From assembly GCA_963663315.1 (NCBI GenBank), contig OY760176.1, positions 1,674,001 through 1,738,000 on the forward strand: 64,000 nucleotides of DNA. Reading direction: 5' to 3'. The position numbers and the translations under genes are program-made. Numbering within the stretch: the first letter of the stretch is position 1; each line of letters opens with the position of its first letter. Shown one piece after another: positions 45,208 to 55,388 of this stretch. The notes beneath the pieces were generated by a model that was not told the DNA's origin, did not search any database, and saw only the letters and a list, made by a program, of their open reading frames with translations. Origin of the DNA: G963663315 sp963663315. Its GTDB lineage: Bacteria > Pseudomonadota > Gammaproteobacteria > Arenicellales > Poriferihabitantaceae.

Positions 45208-46566
45208 TCAATGAAATTCGCCGGCAAATGATTCCATCGCAGAAAGTCCCCACGTTTTGGCTATGATTCTTCTGATTGAGTCTGCATCCATCCTGCCACT
45301 GAATTCGGCCAGTCGCAGTACTTTTTGCTCCAGTTCCTGTTGGCTCAGCATGTTCCCCGGGTCTCCCTTCGGGCAGTCTGTAAATGCTGCAAATAACGCC
45401 CCGGATTTCATTTTCACTTCCACTCTGGAACCCCATTTGTCAGGGTAGGCACTATCTATCCTGTTATCCACAATCATGTAGACTTTTTCTCTCAGTCCCG
45501 AATTCACAGGGTCAGCCAGTGCTTCAACCGAAAAATCCGATACACTGGCGGAGCGGTATCTGGCAATTAACGCCAGCACGAAGCCCATCGAAAATTTCGA
45601 TTGATGAATACTGTCAGGTATATCCACCTTACCCAATACATCCTGAGCAGCCTGATATATAAAAACCCGGATTGATTCAATTTCCTGGTGACGGATATCG
45701 TGTTCAATACAGACTTGGAGCAGCGCATCTGCGGCAGGATGGGTATGTCGACAGGACGCATGATACTTGAATGATGTTTCCGACAGAGCCCATCTGATAC
45801 CCAATCGGTCTGTCAGCTTTGCAACATCCCCTTCCCCGTTCATCCCTGCCGCCATCCCCTGCTGCCCTTCCAGAATCTGCCCTGCCGCAGTCATTCCGTC
45901 TTTGGCCGAACAGGCCGCCAACAATCCATCGGCAGAGGCTTTTGCAGTATGCAATTGTTTGGAATCCGCAGCATCTCGCAAAAACTCCCACAATCCACCG
46001 GCCTGGGTGCCTGCCGAACCCAGTGCATGCAGCATTTTCCCGATATCCAGATTGAGCAATCTACCTGCCGCCATCGCCGCAGCGACGGTGCCGGCAGTCG
46101 CTGTCATGTGGAAAATCCTGTAGTGGGAACGTCCGAGAAACTCACCTGTTCGAATACCACACTCATAGCCCACCACCGCAGCAGTCAGAAAATCCCTGCC
46201 TGAAATCTCCGGGTTTGATTGAGCCAGAGCAAATATAGGGGGAAATACCACGGTGCCGGGATGCAATATGGAAGAGTTATGCAGATCATCCTGCTCCACG
46301 ACGTGAGATGATGCGCCATTGATTAATGCCGCGAACCAGGGTGAAGTCGTATCCGGGTGGCCTATGATCTGGCAAGGGCCGGCCCCGGGGCCCATCTCTT
46401 TTGCAAATTTGAGGAGGACAGTGGTACTGTGTGAGGTTGAACCAGCCACTGCCGACCCATACCAGTCGAGAAACAGCCATTTGGCTCGCTCCAGCACCGA
46501 ATCAGGTATATCTTCAAAATCCAGCTTCGCTGCAAATTCGGCAATCTGTCGGGATGGTGTAGACAA
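45208..46566 (-). CDS. MmgE/PrpD family protein
   Basis: This 452-residue protein matches the MmgE/PrpD family (FLDWYGSAVAGS, NGASSHVVEQDDLHNSS, VVGYECGIRTG, ALGSAGTQAGGLWEF, YHASCRHTHPAADALL). PrpD is 2-methylcitrate dehydratase, but the family is broad and no prpB/prpC is present, so the substrate is uncertain. It is convergent with the oxidase. Confidence 0.85.
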   Translation of the reverse strand: MSTPSRQIAEFAAKLDFEDIPDSVLERAKWLFLDWYGSAVAGSTSHSTTVLLKFAKEMGPGAGPCQIIGHPDTTSPWFAALINGASSHVVEQDDLHNSSILHPGTVVFPPIFALAQSNPEISGRDFLTAAVVGYECGIRTGEFLGRSHYRIFHMTATAGTVAAAMAAGRLLNLDIGKMLHALGSAGTQAGGLWEFLRDAADSKQLHTAKASADGLLAACSAKDGMTAAGQILEGQQGMAAGMNGEGDVAKLTDRLGIRWALSETSFKYHASCRHTHPAADALLQVCIEHDIRHQEIESIRVFIYQAAQDVLGKVDIPDSIHQSKFSMGFVLALIARYRSASVSDFSVEALADPVNSGLREKVYMIVDNRIDSAYPDKWGSRVEVKMKSGALFAAFTDCPKGDPGNMLSQQELEQKVLRLAEFSGRMDADSIRRIIAKTWGLSAMESFAGEFH

Positions 46567-47141
46567 TTTCCCCTCTCCTATTTGAATTGGAATGTCATAT
46601 GAGGAATAACGTAGGTATTATTAATATTTGTTATACCATTGGCAGTGCCCGTGTGTTGCGCCATGCTCTCTCTTGCGAGGCAGATTCTACCATGAGCAGC
46701 ACCCGGAGACAGCGTGCGGTCATGGCAACCGACAGCGAATGGGAAAGGATTGGCAGTGCGGCGCACAGTTCTGAGGGTGTCCATGCATGGCCGTCCCTCA
46801 GGCCTATCAAGGACTGCGAGGTAGCGTAGCCGTCAAGACCGTCCACCGAAATGAAGTTGTTGTTCGAGCCGGGCTCTGCCTGGGGCGTCTTCTTCTGTAT
46901 TTGTCGAAGTTGGCATCGGGGCTGGCGGTCTGGAATATGGGAAGAAATCACTGCTGGAACTGCGTTGCCCGTTATTATGGTTCTTCCTCATACCCCACTT
47001 TCCAGCCTGACGTCCTCTGGAATCATGGAAATCGCCCTGGCAGCACCAATTGATTAGACTTCCCTAAGTATCTTGAGTGAAACTGTGGGCGTGATACGGG
47101 ATAATAGCTGCATCATCCAAATTCAAATTGTGACGAACATA
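46567..47141. other. Gene-poor stretch between MmgE/PrpD and cnoX
   Basis: No gene is supported over about 570 bp. A short open frame at 46692-46829 begins RRQRAVMATDSEWERIGSAA, which resembles the start of ribbon-helix-helix mobilisation or antitoxin proteins, then diverges. It may be a relic. The rest shows no family similarity on either strand. Confidence 0.35.
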
Positions 47142-48017
47142 ATGAACGCTAACGGGGAAAAACATATCGCAGACATAACGCTGGCCTCTTTTGCCGATGA
47201 TGTCATCCATGCCTCTGCACGGCAACTGGTGATGGTGGATTTCTGGGCTGACTGGTGTGGTCCGTGTCGCACCTTGTCGCCGATACTGGAAAGGCTGGTC
47301 GACCAGTATCAGGGTGCACTGAAGCTGGCGAAAGTGAACACGGATCAGCAGCAGGACCTGGCTGCACAATTCGGAATCCGCAGCCTCCCCACTGTCTTCT
47401 TCTTCAAAAACGGCAAGCCGGTGGATCAGTTCATGGGCGCACAACCGGAATCCGTGATCCGCGAGATTATTGATCGCCATCTGGATGACAGTGTATCGGA
47501 CGAGGCGAATATCGATGCGATACGCCAGTTGTATGATCAGGGAAGAACAGACGAGGCGAAACACCATCTGAGGCAGTTTGTCATACAGGCCCCGGAAAAT
47601 GATGCTCCGAGGCTGCTGCTGATACAGTGGTTGACCGCCGAGGGAGCACTGGAAGAGGCGAAAGTCGTTGCTGAATCGCTTTCCGACAAGGGGAGAGAGA
47701 GCAAGGAATATACGGCACTGCTCTCAGCCCTGAAGATTCAGGAATCCCTGAAGTCGATTCCATCAGCCAAGGAACTGGATGCGCGGCTCGGGCAGGATGA
47801 GAATGACCACCAGGCGCGCTATCTTCTGGCCCTGCGGCTGGTTGCCGAACACCGGCATGCCGATGCGTTGGAGCAACTTCTGGAAATCATACGAAAGGAT
47901 CGTGAATTCGAAGACGATGTCGCCAGGAAATACATGATCGAGATATTCAGCCTGTTGGGCGGGAAGGGGGAGGTTGTAACCCGTTATCGGGCAGAATTGG
48001 CGAGAATCCTGAATTAG
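47142..48017 (+). CDS. cnoX: Co-chaperone CnoX/YbbN (thioredoxin-TPR)
   Basis: This 291-residue protein has an N-terminal thioredoxin fold with an intact WCGPC site (VDFWADWCGPCRTLSPIL) and a C-terminal all-helical TPR region. The E. coli homologue has lost the redox activity (SxxC), so an intact CxxC is noteworthy. It is a holdase that protects GroEL substrates. The ATG at 47142 is chosen over an upstream start that adds unrelated residues. It lies next to tesA-ybbA-ybbP as in E. coli. Confidence 0.88.
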   Translation: MNANGEKHIADITLASFADDVIHASARQLVMVDFWADWCGPCRTLSPILERLVDQYQGALKLAKVNTDQQQDLAAQFGIRSLPTVFFFKNGKPVDQFMGAQPESVIREIIDRHLDDSVSDEANIDAIRQLYDQGRTDEAKHHLRQFVIQAPENDAPRLLLIQWLTAEGALEEAKVVAESLSDKGRESKEYTALLSALKIQESLKSIPSAKELDARLGQDENDHQARYLLALRLVAEHRHADALEQLLEIIRKDREFEDDVARKYMIEIFSLLGGKGEVVTRYRAELARILN

Positions 48018-48132
48018 CGAGCATGCCAGAACCTTTACAGTGTACCCAGGCATCAATGGGGTCGGGTTGTCCGGATGCGGTCGGAACAGGATCAGGAGTG
48101 AAACTGCTTCAGGATGTGTCGGTACTTTCTTC

Positions 48133-48780
48133 TCAGGGCAGGATCATGCTGATGGCAGGCCAGATATGTTCGAGCAGAATCACCTGGGCGGTTGCGTTCG
48201 GGTGCAAGCCATCATCCAGCATCAGATCGAAGTTCACTGCCACCGGCTCCAGAAAGAAGGGAACAAATGGGATTTCAAACTGTTCGGCGAGATTGGTGAA
48301 AGCCTCGTGAAACGTTTCAGCATAGAATTTGCCGTAATTCGGCGGGATACGCATGCCGAGCAGCAGAACCTGTGCACCGGAATCAAGGGATTTCTGAATC
48401 ATCTGCGCCAGGTTGTCATGCATCTGGCCGGCATCCAGCCCCCGCAAGCCATCGTTGGTACCCAGCCCGAGAATGACCAGGTCGGGGTCGTGGGCAGTCA
48501 GGGCCCCGGGCATGCGTTCAAGACCCCCATAGGTGGTTTCTCCGGGGATGCTTTCATTTGCGATACGGACATCGCGATATGCAAGACGGTCATTGAGCAG
48601 TGATACCCAGCCTTGTTCTGCCGGAATTCCATAAGCCGAGCTCAGGCTGTCACCCCATACGAGGATCGTATAGGCATGGCAGGGTTGCGTGAGCGTTGCT
48701 ATCAGCATCGCCGGGACTATAAACTTCAATCGAAGAAATGACGATATTTCAAATCGTGTGGGCTGGGACATTTGTAGCAT
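48133..48780 (-). CDS. tesA: Periplasmic GDSL arylesterase/thioesterase I
   Basis: This 215-residue SGNH hydrolase has a signal peptide (end near CHA, residue 36), the catalytic GDSLSSAYGI block, GTND and the final DGLHPN catalytic pair. TesA cleaves acyl-CoA and aryl esters. The start at 48780 (or 48771) keeps the signal peptide. The divergent ABC gene starts 16 bp away. Confidence 0.9.
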   Translation of the reverse strand: MLQMSQPTRFEISSFLRLKFIVPAMLIATLTQPCHAYTILVWGDSLSSAYGIPAEQGWVSLLNDRLAYRDVRIANESIPGETTYGGLERMPGALTAHDPDLVILGLGTNDGLRGLDAGQMHDNLAQMIQKSLDSGAQVLLLGMRIPPNYGKFYAETFHEAFTNLAEQFEIPFVPFFLEPVAVNFDLMLDDGLHPNATAQVILLEHIWPAISMILP

Positions 48781-48795
48781 TCCGGAAAATCGATC

Positions 48796-49479
48796 ATGGA
48801 TAGTAATATGATACTGGAAGCTGTTGATATCCATAAGACCGTTCCGATGGGGGATCGGACAATCAGGATACTGTGTGGTATCTCTCTTGCGGTCAGTGCA
48901 GGCAGTTCGGTTTCCATAACCGGCCCCTCCGGTTCCGGTAAAACCACGCTGCTGGGCATTCTGGCTGGCCTCGACCTGCCCAGTTCCGGAATCGTCAGAC
49001 TGCTGGGTCAGCCATTCTCGAAAATGGGCGAGAACGCTCGTGCAATGATGCGAAACGGCAAGGTAGGCTTTGTGTTCCAGTCCTTTCACCTGTTGCCTAA
49101 TCTGACCGCGCTTGAGAATGTCTCACTGGCACTTGAAGTGGTTCCGGGAAGCCGGAAGATCCGCCAGCAGAGTCAGCAAGCGCTGTCGGTGGTGGGGCTC
49201 GAGGACAGGGCGGAACACCTTCCTTCACAACTGAGTGGGGGTGAGCAGCAGCGTGTGGCCCTGGCTCGGGCCATGGTTATCAATCCGGCAATCCTCTTTG
49301 CGGATGAGCCCACGGGAAATCTGGACCACGGAACAAGTGAGATGGTGGCCGAGATGATGTTTTCCTTGTGCCGGAAATCGGGCTCTACGCTCATACTGGT
49401 GAGCCATGATCCGGGCCTCGCCGATCAGTGCGGTAGCCGTTTCCGCATTGAAGCCGGGAAATTCGTATCCGGGCCATGA
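48796..49479 (+). CDS. ybbA: ABC transporter ATP-binding protein YbbA
   Basis: This 227-residue LolD/MacB-type ATPase has Walker A GPSGSGKTTLLG, the ABC signature LSGGEQQRVALARA and Walker B ILFADEPTGNLDH. It pairs with the FtsX-type permease that follows, overlapping it by four bases. Confidence 0.92.
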   Translation: MDSNMILEAVDIHKTVPMGDRTIRILCGISLAVSAGSSVSITGPSGSGKTTLLGILAGLDLPSSGIVRLLGQPFSKMGENARAMMRNGKVGFVFQSFHLLPNLTALENVSLALEVVPGSRKIRQQSQQALSVVGLEDRAEHLPSQLSGGEQQRVALARAMVINPAILFADEPTGNLDHGTSEMVAEMMFSLCRKSGSTLILVSHDPGLADQCGSRFRIEAGKFVSGP

Positions 49480-51944
49480 GACGCATCATGCGCCAGTTGC
49501 GCCTCAGCGAGTTCAGGCTGTTGCTGGTCGCGCTGTTGCTGATTACGGTTGCCCTAAGTGCAATCGGTGCCCTGAGCGATCGCATGGAACAGACTATGCA
49601 GGTACGTACCAGCGCCATTCTGGGCGCTGATGCCATGATTGCTTCGAGGCGTCCTCTGGATGAACAGTATGAGGAACTGGCCAGGGCTCACGGTCTTGAA
49701 CTGGCGAGATCAGTCAGTTTCCTGAGCATGGTCAGAACGCAACAGCGGAGCCTGCTTGCCGGGGTCAGGGCCGTATCCCGAAATTATCCCCTGCGGGGAG
49801 AAGTTGTTACCCGTTACTCGGAAGCCTCTGACGCGATTCGCAAGAATCGGCAGGGACCGGTGAGCGGAGAGATTTGGATGGTTGGTCAGATATCGGGTGA
49901 ACTGGTGGTGAAACCGGGAGATGTGGTCGACCTGGGAGAATTGTCAGCGCGCTACACGGGACAGATCCTGCTGGAACCCGAAGGCGGGGTCGGAGTATTG
50001 CGATTTGCACCACGCGTTATCATGAATCTTGAGGATCTGGAGGCTACCGGTTTGCTGACTCCGGCCAGCCGGGTGCGTTTTCGGCTGATGGTTGCAGGAG
50101 ATCCGGAAGCGCTCAGGCAGTTCAAATCTGCAATTGTTCCGCAACTCAAATCCCATGAACGATGGGATGATGCTGATATCAGTCGGCAGGAAGTTCGCTC
50201 AACGGTCGGGCGCATCATCTCTTACATACGGCTCGCCGTGCTGTTATCTGTCATCTTGGCCGTTGTCGCCATGGCACTGGCAGCGCATGGGCTCCGGATA
50301 CGGCAGGCAAACGAAGCGGCGCTGTTCCGTTGCCTGGGCCAATCGGATCTGAAAATCTTCAGATCTGTACTGGGGCCTTATCTGACGGCGGGTATCCCGG
50401 TCATCCTGCTTGGCGCCTTCGCTGGGTTTTCTGTCCAGGAAGCGGCAGCCTGGTTCATCCTTGAAACCAGTGGCATTGAATTGCCCGCGCCCTCTCCGGT
50501 GGTGCTATCCGTGATTCTGCTGATCTGCCTGCTGGCTTACATCATCGTGTTGACGCCAGCACTGGTTTCAGTCGGCAGGATTCCACCTCTTATTCTGCTC
50601 CGGGAAGCGGCGGCGGACCGTCTTCACAACCACCGTCCGACCGTTTACAGCGTATTTCTTCTCGTAGTGCTGCTGATTTGCCTTCTTTCCAGAGACTGGA
50701 TCCTGGCTGCTGCTGTCCTTGCAGGATTTTCCCTGTGCACGGCCCTGCTCTGGTCGGGTATCAGGCTAATGATCTCGGTTCTCGGTTTGCTGGTTCAGCC
50801 GCGTTCTTCCTGCTGGTTTGTTGCGTTCAAGACGATTTCCGCCAACCCTGGAAGAAGCGCCTGGATTGCCGGTACATTCGGTATCATCGTGTTTGCTCTG
50901 ATTCTGCTGGGAATTATCCGAAGCGATATCTTCGAGGCATGGGAGCAAAGTCTGCCAGACAATGCGCCGAATCTTTTCCTGATCAATATCCAGGATTCCA
51001 ACCGGCAGGCCCTGGTTCAGCTGCTTGATCGGCACGATATCGCGGAGGCGCTGCTGTATCCGATTATTCGCGGCAGACTTGCTGCAATCAACGCTGTGCC
51101 GGCATCTGAGGCAGTGCCTGATTCCGAGGAGCCCCGCCATCGGGTCAGTCATGAGTTCAACATGACCGAAACCGATGTGCTCCCCAAAGACAACCGTATT
51201 GCAGCCGGCACATGGATGCCTGCGCAGGGTCATGGATTCTCTGTTGAACAGGAAACAGCAGAACTTCTCGGACTGGAACTCGGGGACCATCTCCAGATGG
51301 ATGTCGCAGGCAGCGCGTTCCAGGCGCCGATAACCAGTATCCGGGAGGTGAAATGGGAAAACATGCAGTCCAATTTTTACATTATCGCCACGCCTGGGCT
51401 GTTCGAGGATACGCCGCGAAACTACATTACGGCGTTGCATGTGCAACCAGTCCCTGATGCGCTGTCGTTTGAGGTGAGCCGGAATTTTCCGGGTATTACG
51501 GCGATCAATCTGGAAATGATTCTCTATCGATTCCGCACCTTGGTCGAGCAGGGAAGCAGGGTGATCAGCCTGATTTTCCTGTTCACGCTCCTGTGTGCCG
51601 TGCTGGTGCTGATTGGAATCCTGCAGGGCCAGCGCACCACCAGAAGGCTTGAAATAGCGCTTTTCAAAACCCTTGGAGCGTCCAGGAGGTTCATGCGTTC
51701 CGCCGTGGTGGGAGAGTTTATTCTGCTCGGATCCCTGGCAGGCATGCTTGGCGGAGGGCTGGGTGTGCTGACAAGTTGGCTGCTGGCCCGGTATCTGTTC
51801 GAATTGACTCTCGACATTTCCTGGGCGTGGGTACTGGTCTGCGTGTTGGTCGGAGTACTCGCCATATCGATTACCGGATACTGGTGTGTCCGCAGGTTGT
51901 TTGATGTAGTGCCTGTCCACCTGCTTTCCCATGATACGGGATAG
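49476..51944 (+). CDS. ybbP: FtsX-like ABC permease YbbP
   Basis: This 822-residue membrane protein has the FtsX/MacB permease layout: a long periplasmic loop after the first helix, a central helix set, a second loop (about 480-670) and a terminal helix set with EIALFKTLGASRRFM and LLGSLAGMLGGGLGVL. The YbbAP transporter is thought to handle hydrophobic substrates or lipids; its cargo here is unknown. Confidence 0.9.
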   Translation: MRRIMRQLRLSEFRLLLVALLLITVALSAIGALSDRMEQTMQVRTSAILGADAMIASRRPLDEQYEELARAHGLELARSVSFLSMVRTQQRSLLAGVRAVSRNYPLRGEVVTRYSEASDAIRKNRQGPVSGEIWMVGQISGELVVKPGDVVDLGELSARYTGQILLEPEGGVGVLRFAPRVIMNLEDLEATGLLTPASRVRFRLMVAGDPEALRQFKSAIVPQLKSHERWDDADISRQEVRSTVGRIISYIRLAVLLSVILAVVAMALAAHGLRIRQANEAALFRCLGQSDLKIFRSVLGPYLTAGIPVILLGAFAGFSVQEAAAWFILETSGIELPAPSPVVLSVILLICLLAYIIVLTPALVSVGRIPPLILLREAAADRLHNHRPTVYSVFLLVVLLICLLSRDWILAAAVLAGFSLCTALLWSGIRLMISVLGLLVQPRSSCWFVAFKTISANPGRSAWIAGTFGIIVFALILLGIIRSDIFEAWEQSLPDNAPNLFLINIQDSNRQALVQLLDRHDIAEALLYPIIRGRLAAINAVPASEAVPDSEEPRHRVSHEFNMTETDVLPKDNRIAAGTWMPAQGHGFSVEQETAELLGLELGDHLQMDVAGSAFQAPITSIREVKWENMQSNFYIIATPGLFEDTPRNYITALHVQPVPDALSFEVSRNFPGITAINLEMILYRFRTLVEQGSRVISLIFLFTLLCAVLVLIGILQGQRTTRRLEIALFKTLGASRRFMRSAVVGEFILLGSLAGMLGGGLGVLTSWLLARYLFELTLDISWAWVLVCVLVGVLAISITGYWCVRRLFDVVPVHLLSHDTG

Positions 51945-52138
51945 CCTGATGCGGTCTGGAGCGCGGCGTGGCGGGGCTGTGATATGCGTTAGTGAAATCG
52001 TGTACGGGATGGATATGAACCGGTCGTCAAGGACATTTGTCAATCGATAATGACGGGTCGAATGAATTTTTCCCGGTCGAAGTTGTTGTAAAATCAACCC
52101 AGCCGTCCAGCCCTACAACAGTCAGGAATATCAGACCC

Positions 52139-52558
52139 ATGAAAAATATTATCACAACATTACTCAGATCAGTCTGCGCACTGGTTCTGGTTTCGACCTC
52201 TTTTTCAGTGTTCGCCGATGAAACGCTGCGCGGCCCGGGAGACTGGATAAAGAAAAGTTATCGCATTGCAGGAGAATGGGAAATCATAAGCCGCGACGAT
52301 GCCAGATTTATCGTATTCAATGAGGACTTCAAGACGAAAAAAGGCCCGGATCTGAAAGTCTATCTGTCAAGAATGCCCATTTCAGACATTGAGGACCATG
52401 ATGTTGTTCACTCCTCGATCAGAATTTCGGCATTGAAATCAAACAAAGGCCATCAGGAGTACCCCATACCTGCCGATATCAATCTGGATGAGTACAGTTC
52501 GATGCTGATCCACTGCGAAGCCTATGCTCATTTGTGGGGCGGCGCCTCGCTCGACTGA
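52139..52558 (+). CDS. Secreted DM13-domain protein
   Basis: This 139-residue protein has a signal peptide (to about residue 26, VFADE) and a single DM13 domain (GPGDWIKKSYRIAGEWEII, KKGPDLKVYLSRM, YPIPADINLDEYSSMLIHCEAYAHLWGGASL). The domain is linked to electron transfer or adhesion and often has a conserved Cys, here in IHCEAY. The ATG at 52139 removes an upstream extension that lacks family character. Confidence 0.75.
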   Translation: MKNIITTLLRSVCALVLVSTSFSVFADETLRGPGDWIKKSYRIAGEWEIISRDDARFIVFNEDFKTKKGPDLKVYLSRMPISDIEDHDVVHSSIRISALKSNKGHQEYPIPADINLDEYSSMLIHCEAYAHLWGGASLD

Positions 52559-52590
52559 ATGTCTCGTCATTCTCTCCGAAGACCAGAAAA

Positions 52591-54204
52591 ATGAGCGATC
52601 TGACTGTCGGTCAGGCTCTGGTTGATCTGCTTGAGCAGTATCAGGTTGATCTTGTTTTTGGCATTCCTGGAACCCACAGCATTGAGCTTTACCGTGGGTT
52701 GGGTACAAGTAAAATCCGACACATCTCCCCCCGACATGAACAGGGAGGCGGATTCATGGCGGATGGTTATGCCCGGGCAAGTGGAAAACCCGGGGTCTGC
52801 TTTGTGATCACCGGCCCTGGAGTGACCAATATCTGTACGCCTCTGGGCGAGGCATACATGGATTCCGTGCCCCTGCTGATCATTTCTCCCGTCAACGACC
52901 CTGACCCGGAGCAGGTGAATCGGGGGCGACTACACGAAATCACGAGTCAGGCGGCCGTCACTGCACCACTGACGGCCCACAGTTATACCGTCACAGACCC
53001 GGATCAGATTCCAGTCATGATTGCCCGGGCATTTGAGATATTTTCGTGCGAACGTCCGCGACCGGTTCACATCAATATACCGTTATCGATCATTCCCAGA
53101 GTGATCAAATCCGACTTCAAAGCAAGGAACATTGGCAAACCGGCAGTCTGCTCCGACGAGGAGTTGGCGCAGGCCGCAACGCTGATTGAAAATGCCGGAA
53201 ATCCGGTCATTGTTGCCGGGGGAGGCTGCACAAACGGAGCAGAAGCGATTCTTCAACTGGCGGAAAAATTGTACTGCCCGGTATTAACAACGGTCGCCGG
53301 GAGAGGAATCCTGGCTCTCGGACATCCATTGACCGTGGGTGCGCAGTTGCGGGCGCCCCGTGTCCAGAAAATACTGGAAAACGCTGATCTGGCCTTGTTC
53401 CTGGGAACCGAATTTGCACAACCCGATCATTGGAATGATCACCTGCAATTGCCTGAAAATCAGGTATGGGTCAATCTTTGTCCGCATGCACTCGAACATC
53501 GCCGACCATCCGCCATCACCATCAAGGCCGACTGTGTCGACTTTTCGCAGCGGATGTCCCGGGCCCTGTCTGATCCCGAACCTGAGCGTGTACAACAGAC
53601 CCAGGCTGTTTGTCAGTCTGCCCGCTCAGCGCATCAGTCCGATATGACTGACAAGGAAATAATTCACATGCAGGTGCTGACTGAAATGATCGATCACATC
53701 CCGGAACAGGCGACCATTGTCAGTGATATGACACAGATTGCTTATACAGCAGTCGATTATCTGGCCATGTCACGCCCGCGTCAGTGGCTGCATCCTACAG
53801 GGTACGGGACACTCGGCTACGCATTACCGGCAGCAATAGGTGTCGTACTGGCGAATCAGAGCAACCCGGCTCTGGCGCTTGTCGGAGATGCCGGCCTGCA
53901 ATATACCATGCAGGAAATGACCCTGGCTTCAGAACTGAATCTCAATCTGGTTGTACTGCTTTGGAACAACGATGCGCTCCAGCAAATCTGCGATGATATG
54001 GATAATGCAAATATCATACGAACCGGGGTATTTCAGAACAATCCTGATTTTATCGCGATAGCGAAAGCCTGCCACTGGGATGCAAGGGAGGTGCGAGGGC
54101 TGTCATCACTTGGGCCGGAACTTGAACGTGCATTCTCCCAGGCCGGCCCGGTACTGCTTGAGTTAAGCGAAAAAAACCTGGGCGAAAAGAATACCCGAAT
54201 CTGA
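52591..54204 (+). CDS. Thiamine-diphosphate decarboxylase, AruI-like
   Basis: This 537-residue acetolactate-synthase-type enzyme closely resembles 5-guanidino-2-oxopentanoate decarboxylase of arginine transamination. It shares FGIPGTHSIELYRGL, the catalytic-Glu segment RHEQGGGFMADGYARASG, and the C-terminal WLHPTGYGTLGYALPAAIG with GDAGLQYTMQE...WNNDALQQI. Other ALS-like decarboxylases are possible. The ATG at 52591 follows a gap from the DM13 gene; the upstream frame is spurious. Confidence 0.72.
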   Translation: MSDLTVGQALVDLLEQYQVDLVFGIPGTHSIELYRGLGTSKIRHISPRHEQGGGFMADGYARASGKPGVCFVITGPGVTNICTPLGEAYMDSVPLLIISPVNDPDPEQVNRGRLHEITSQAAVTAPLTAHSYTVTDPDQIPVMIARAFEIFSCERPRPVHINIPLSIIPRVIKSDFKARNIGKPAVCSDEELAQAATLIENAGNPVIVAGGGCTNGAEAILQLAEKLYCPVLTTVAGRGILALGHPLTVGAQLRAPRVQKILENADLALFLGTEFAQPDHWNDHLQLPENQVWVNLCPHALEHRRPSAITIKADCVDFSQRMSRALSDPEPERVQQTQAVCQSARSAHQSDMTDKEIIHMQVLTEMIDHIPEQATIVSDMTQIAYTAVDYLAMSRPRQWLHPTGYGTLGYALPAAIGVVLANQSNPALALVGDAGLQYTMQEMTLASELNLNLVVLLWNNDALQQICDDMDNANIIRTGVFQNNPDFIAIAKACHWDAREVRGLSSLGPELERAFSQAGPVLLELSEKNLGEKNTRI

Positions 54205-55383
54205 TCATTCCTCTTGCAGGAATTGCAGTATCTGCTGGCGGTGCTCATCAAGCCGGGGCGCCCTTTGCCGGGTTTCGGGGTCATCGTATCCGGAAAATTT
54301 GATCGGGTTGCCAGGCATCTGAATGCTCCGTTTATCGCCAGACCCATTATCGGCCTCAACGGATATAATCATGTTTCTGTACCGTATATGAGGGTCGTTC
54401 ACAACCTGTTCAATATTATTGATTGGGCCACACGGAATCCCTCCTTTTTCCAGAACCGTCAACCATTCAGCGACCGATTTACCCACCAGGCTTCGCTCGA
54501 TTTCACCGTGGAGCGACTGATAATTTTCTGTTCGCAGATTGTTCGATCTGAAGCGATTGTCCTGCAACAGGTCCTTGCGTCCAAGTACTTCGCAAAACTT
54601 CCCGAACATAGTGTCATTTCCGACCGCGATAACAATATATTCCCCCCCTTTCACCCTGAACCCGGCAAAAGGCGTGATTGACGGGTGCCTCATTCCGATC
54701 GGTTCAGGTATTTTGTCTTCCGCAAAATATCGCGCTATGGAATTCTCCAGAATCGCAACCTGGCAGTCCAGCATGGCCACATCCACCTGCTGCCCCTCAC
54801 CTGTCTTTTCCCGGTCATAAAGTGCAGCCAACACCCCTGATACCCCAAACAAACCAGCGGTGATATCACCCACAGAAGTGCCCACCCGATTGGGTGCAGT
54901 GTCCTTGTTGCCGGTCAGACTCATCAATCCTCCCATACCCTGGACAACCAGATCATAGGCAGGACGATCCTTGTAGGGGCCGGTATGACCGAAACCGGAA
55001 ACACATGCATAAATCAATCGCGGGTTTATGCTGTGTAAATCCTGCCACCCATAGCCGAGCTTCTGCAAGGCGCCGCCACGAAAATTCTCAACCAGCACAT
55101 CGCCGGCTAGAAGCAGTTTTTCAAACACCGCCCTGTCATCAGTGTCTTTGAGATTCAACGCAATACTTCTCTTGCCCCGATTGATCGAGGCGAAATAAAT
55201 TGATTGCTGATCAAGAAAAGGGCCGAATTGTCTGGCATCATCTCCACGCTCGGGCAACTCGATCTTGATCACATTTGCACCGAGGTCCGCCAGTATCATG
55301 GTCAGATACGGACCTGCCAACACTCGCGTCAAATCAATAACGGTAACGCCTTCAAGCGGCGCGGTACGACGGGTTTGCGGCAT
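54205..55383 (-). CDS. Family III CoA-transferase (CaiB/BaiF)
   Basis: This 392-residue protein has the family III start LEGVTVIDLTRVLAGPYLTMILADLGANVIK, the RGKRSIALNLKD block, the catalytic-Asp region (YDLVVQGMGGLMSLTG) and GIPCGPINNIEQVVNDPHI. It moves CoA between acids, such as carnitine/crotonobetaine or related compounds. It follows the decarboxylase convergently and sits upstream of the second Rieske gene on the same strand. Confidence 0.87.
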   Translation of the reverse strand: MPQTRRTAPLEGVTVIDLTRVLAGPYLTMILADLGANVIKIELPERGDDARQFGPFLDQQSIYFASINRGKRSIALNLKDTDDRAVFEKLLLAGDVLVENFRGGALQKLGYGWQDLHSINPRLIYACVSGFGHTGPYKDRPAYDLVVQGMGGLMSLTGNKDTAPNRVGTSVGDITAGLFGVSGVLAALYDREKTGEGQQVDVAMLDCQVAILENSIARYFAEDKIPEPIGMRHPSITPFAGFRVKGGEYIVIAVGNDTMFGKFCEVLGRKDLLQDNRFRSNNLRTENYQSLHGEIERSLVGKSVAEWLTVLEKGGIPCGPINNIEQVVNDPHIRYRNMIISVEADNGSGDKRSIQMPGNPIKFSGYDDPETRQRAPRLDEHRQQILQFLQEE

Positions 55384-55388
55384 GGTTT

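Noticed and set aside
46587..47057. Several short open frames on both strands between MmgE/PrpD and cnoX
   Set aside because: They overlap one another, lack ribosome sites and family similarity; only a short mobilisation/antitoxin-like start at 46692 is mentioned.
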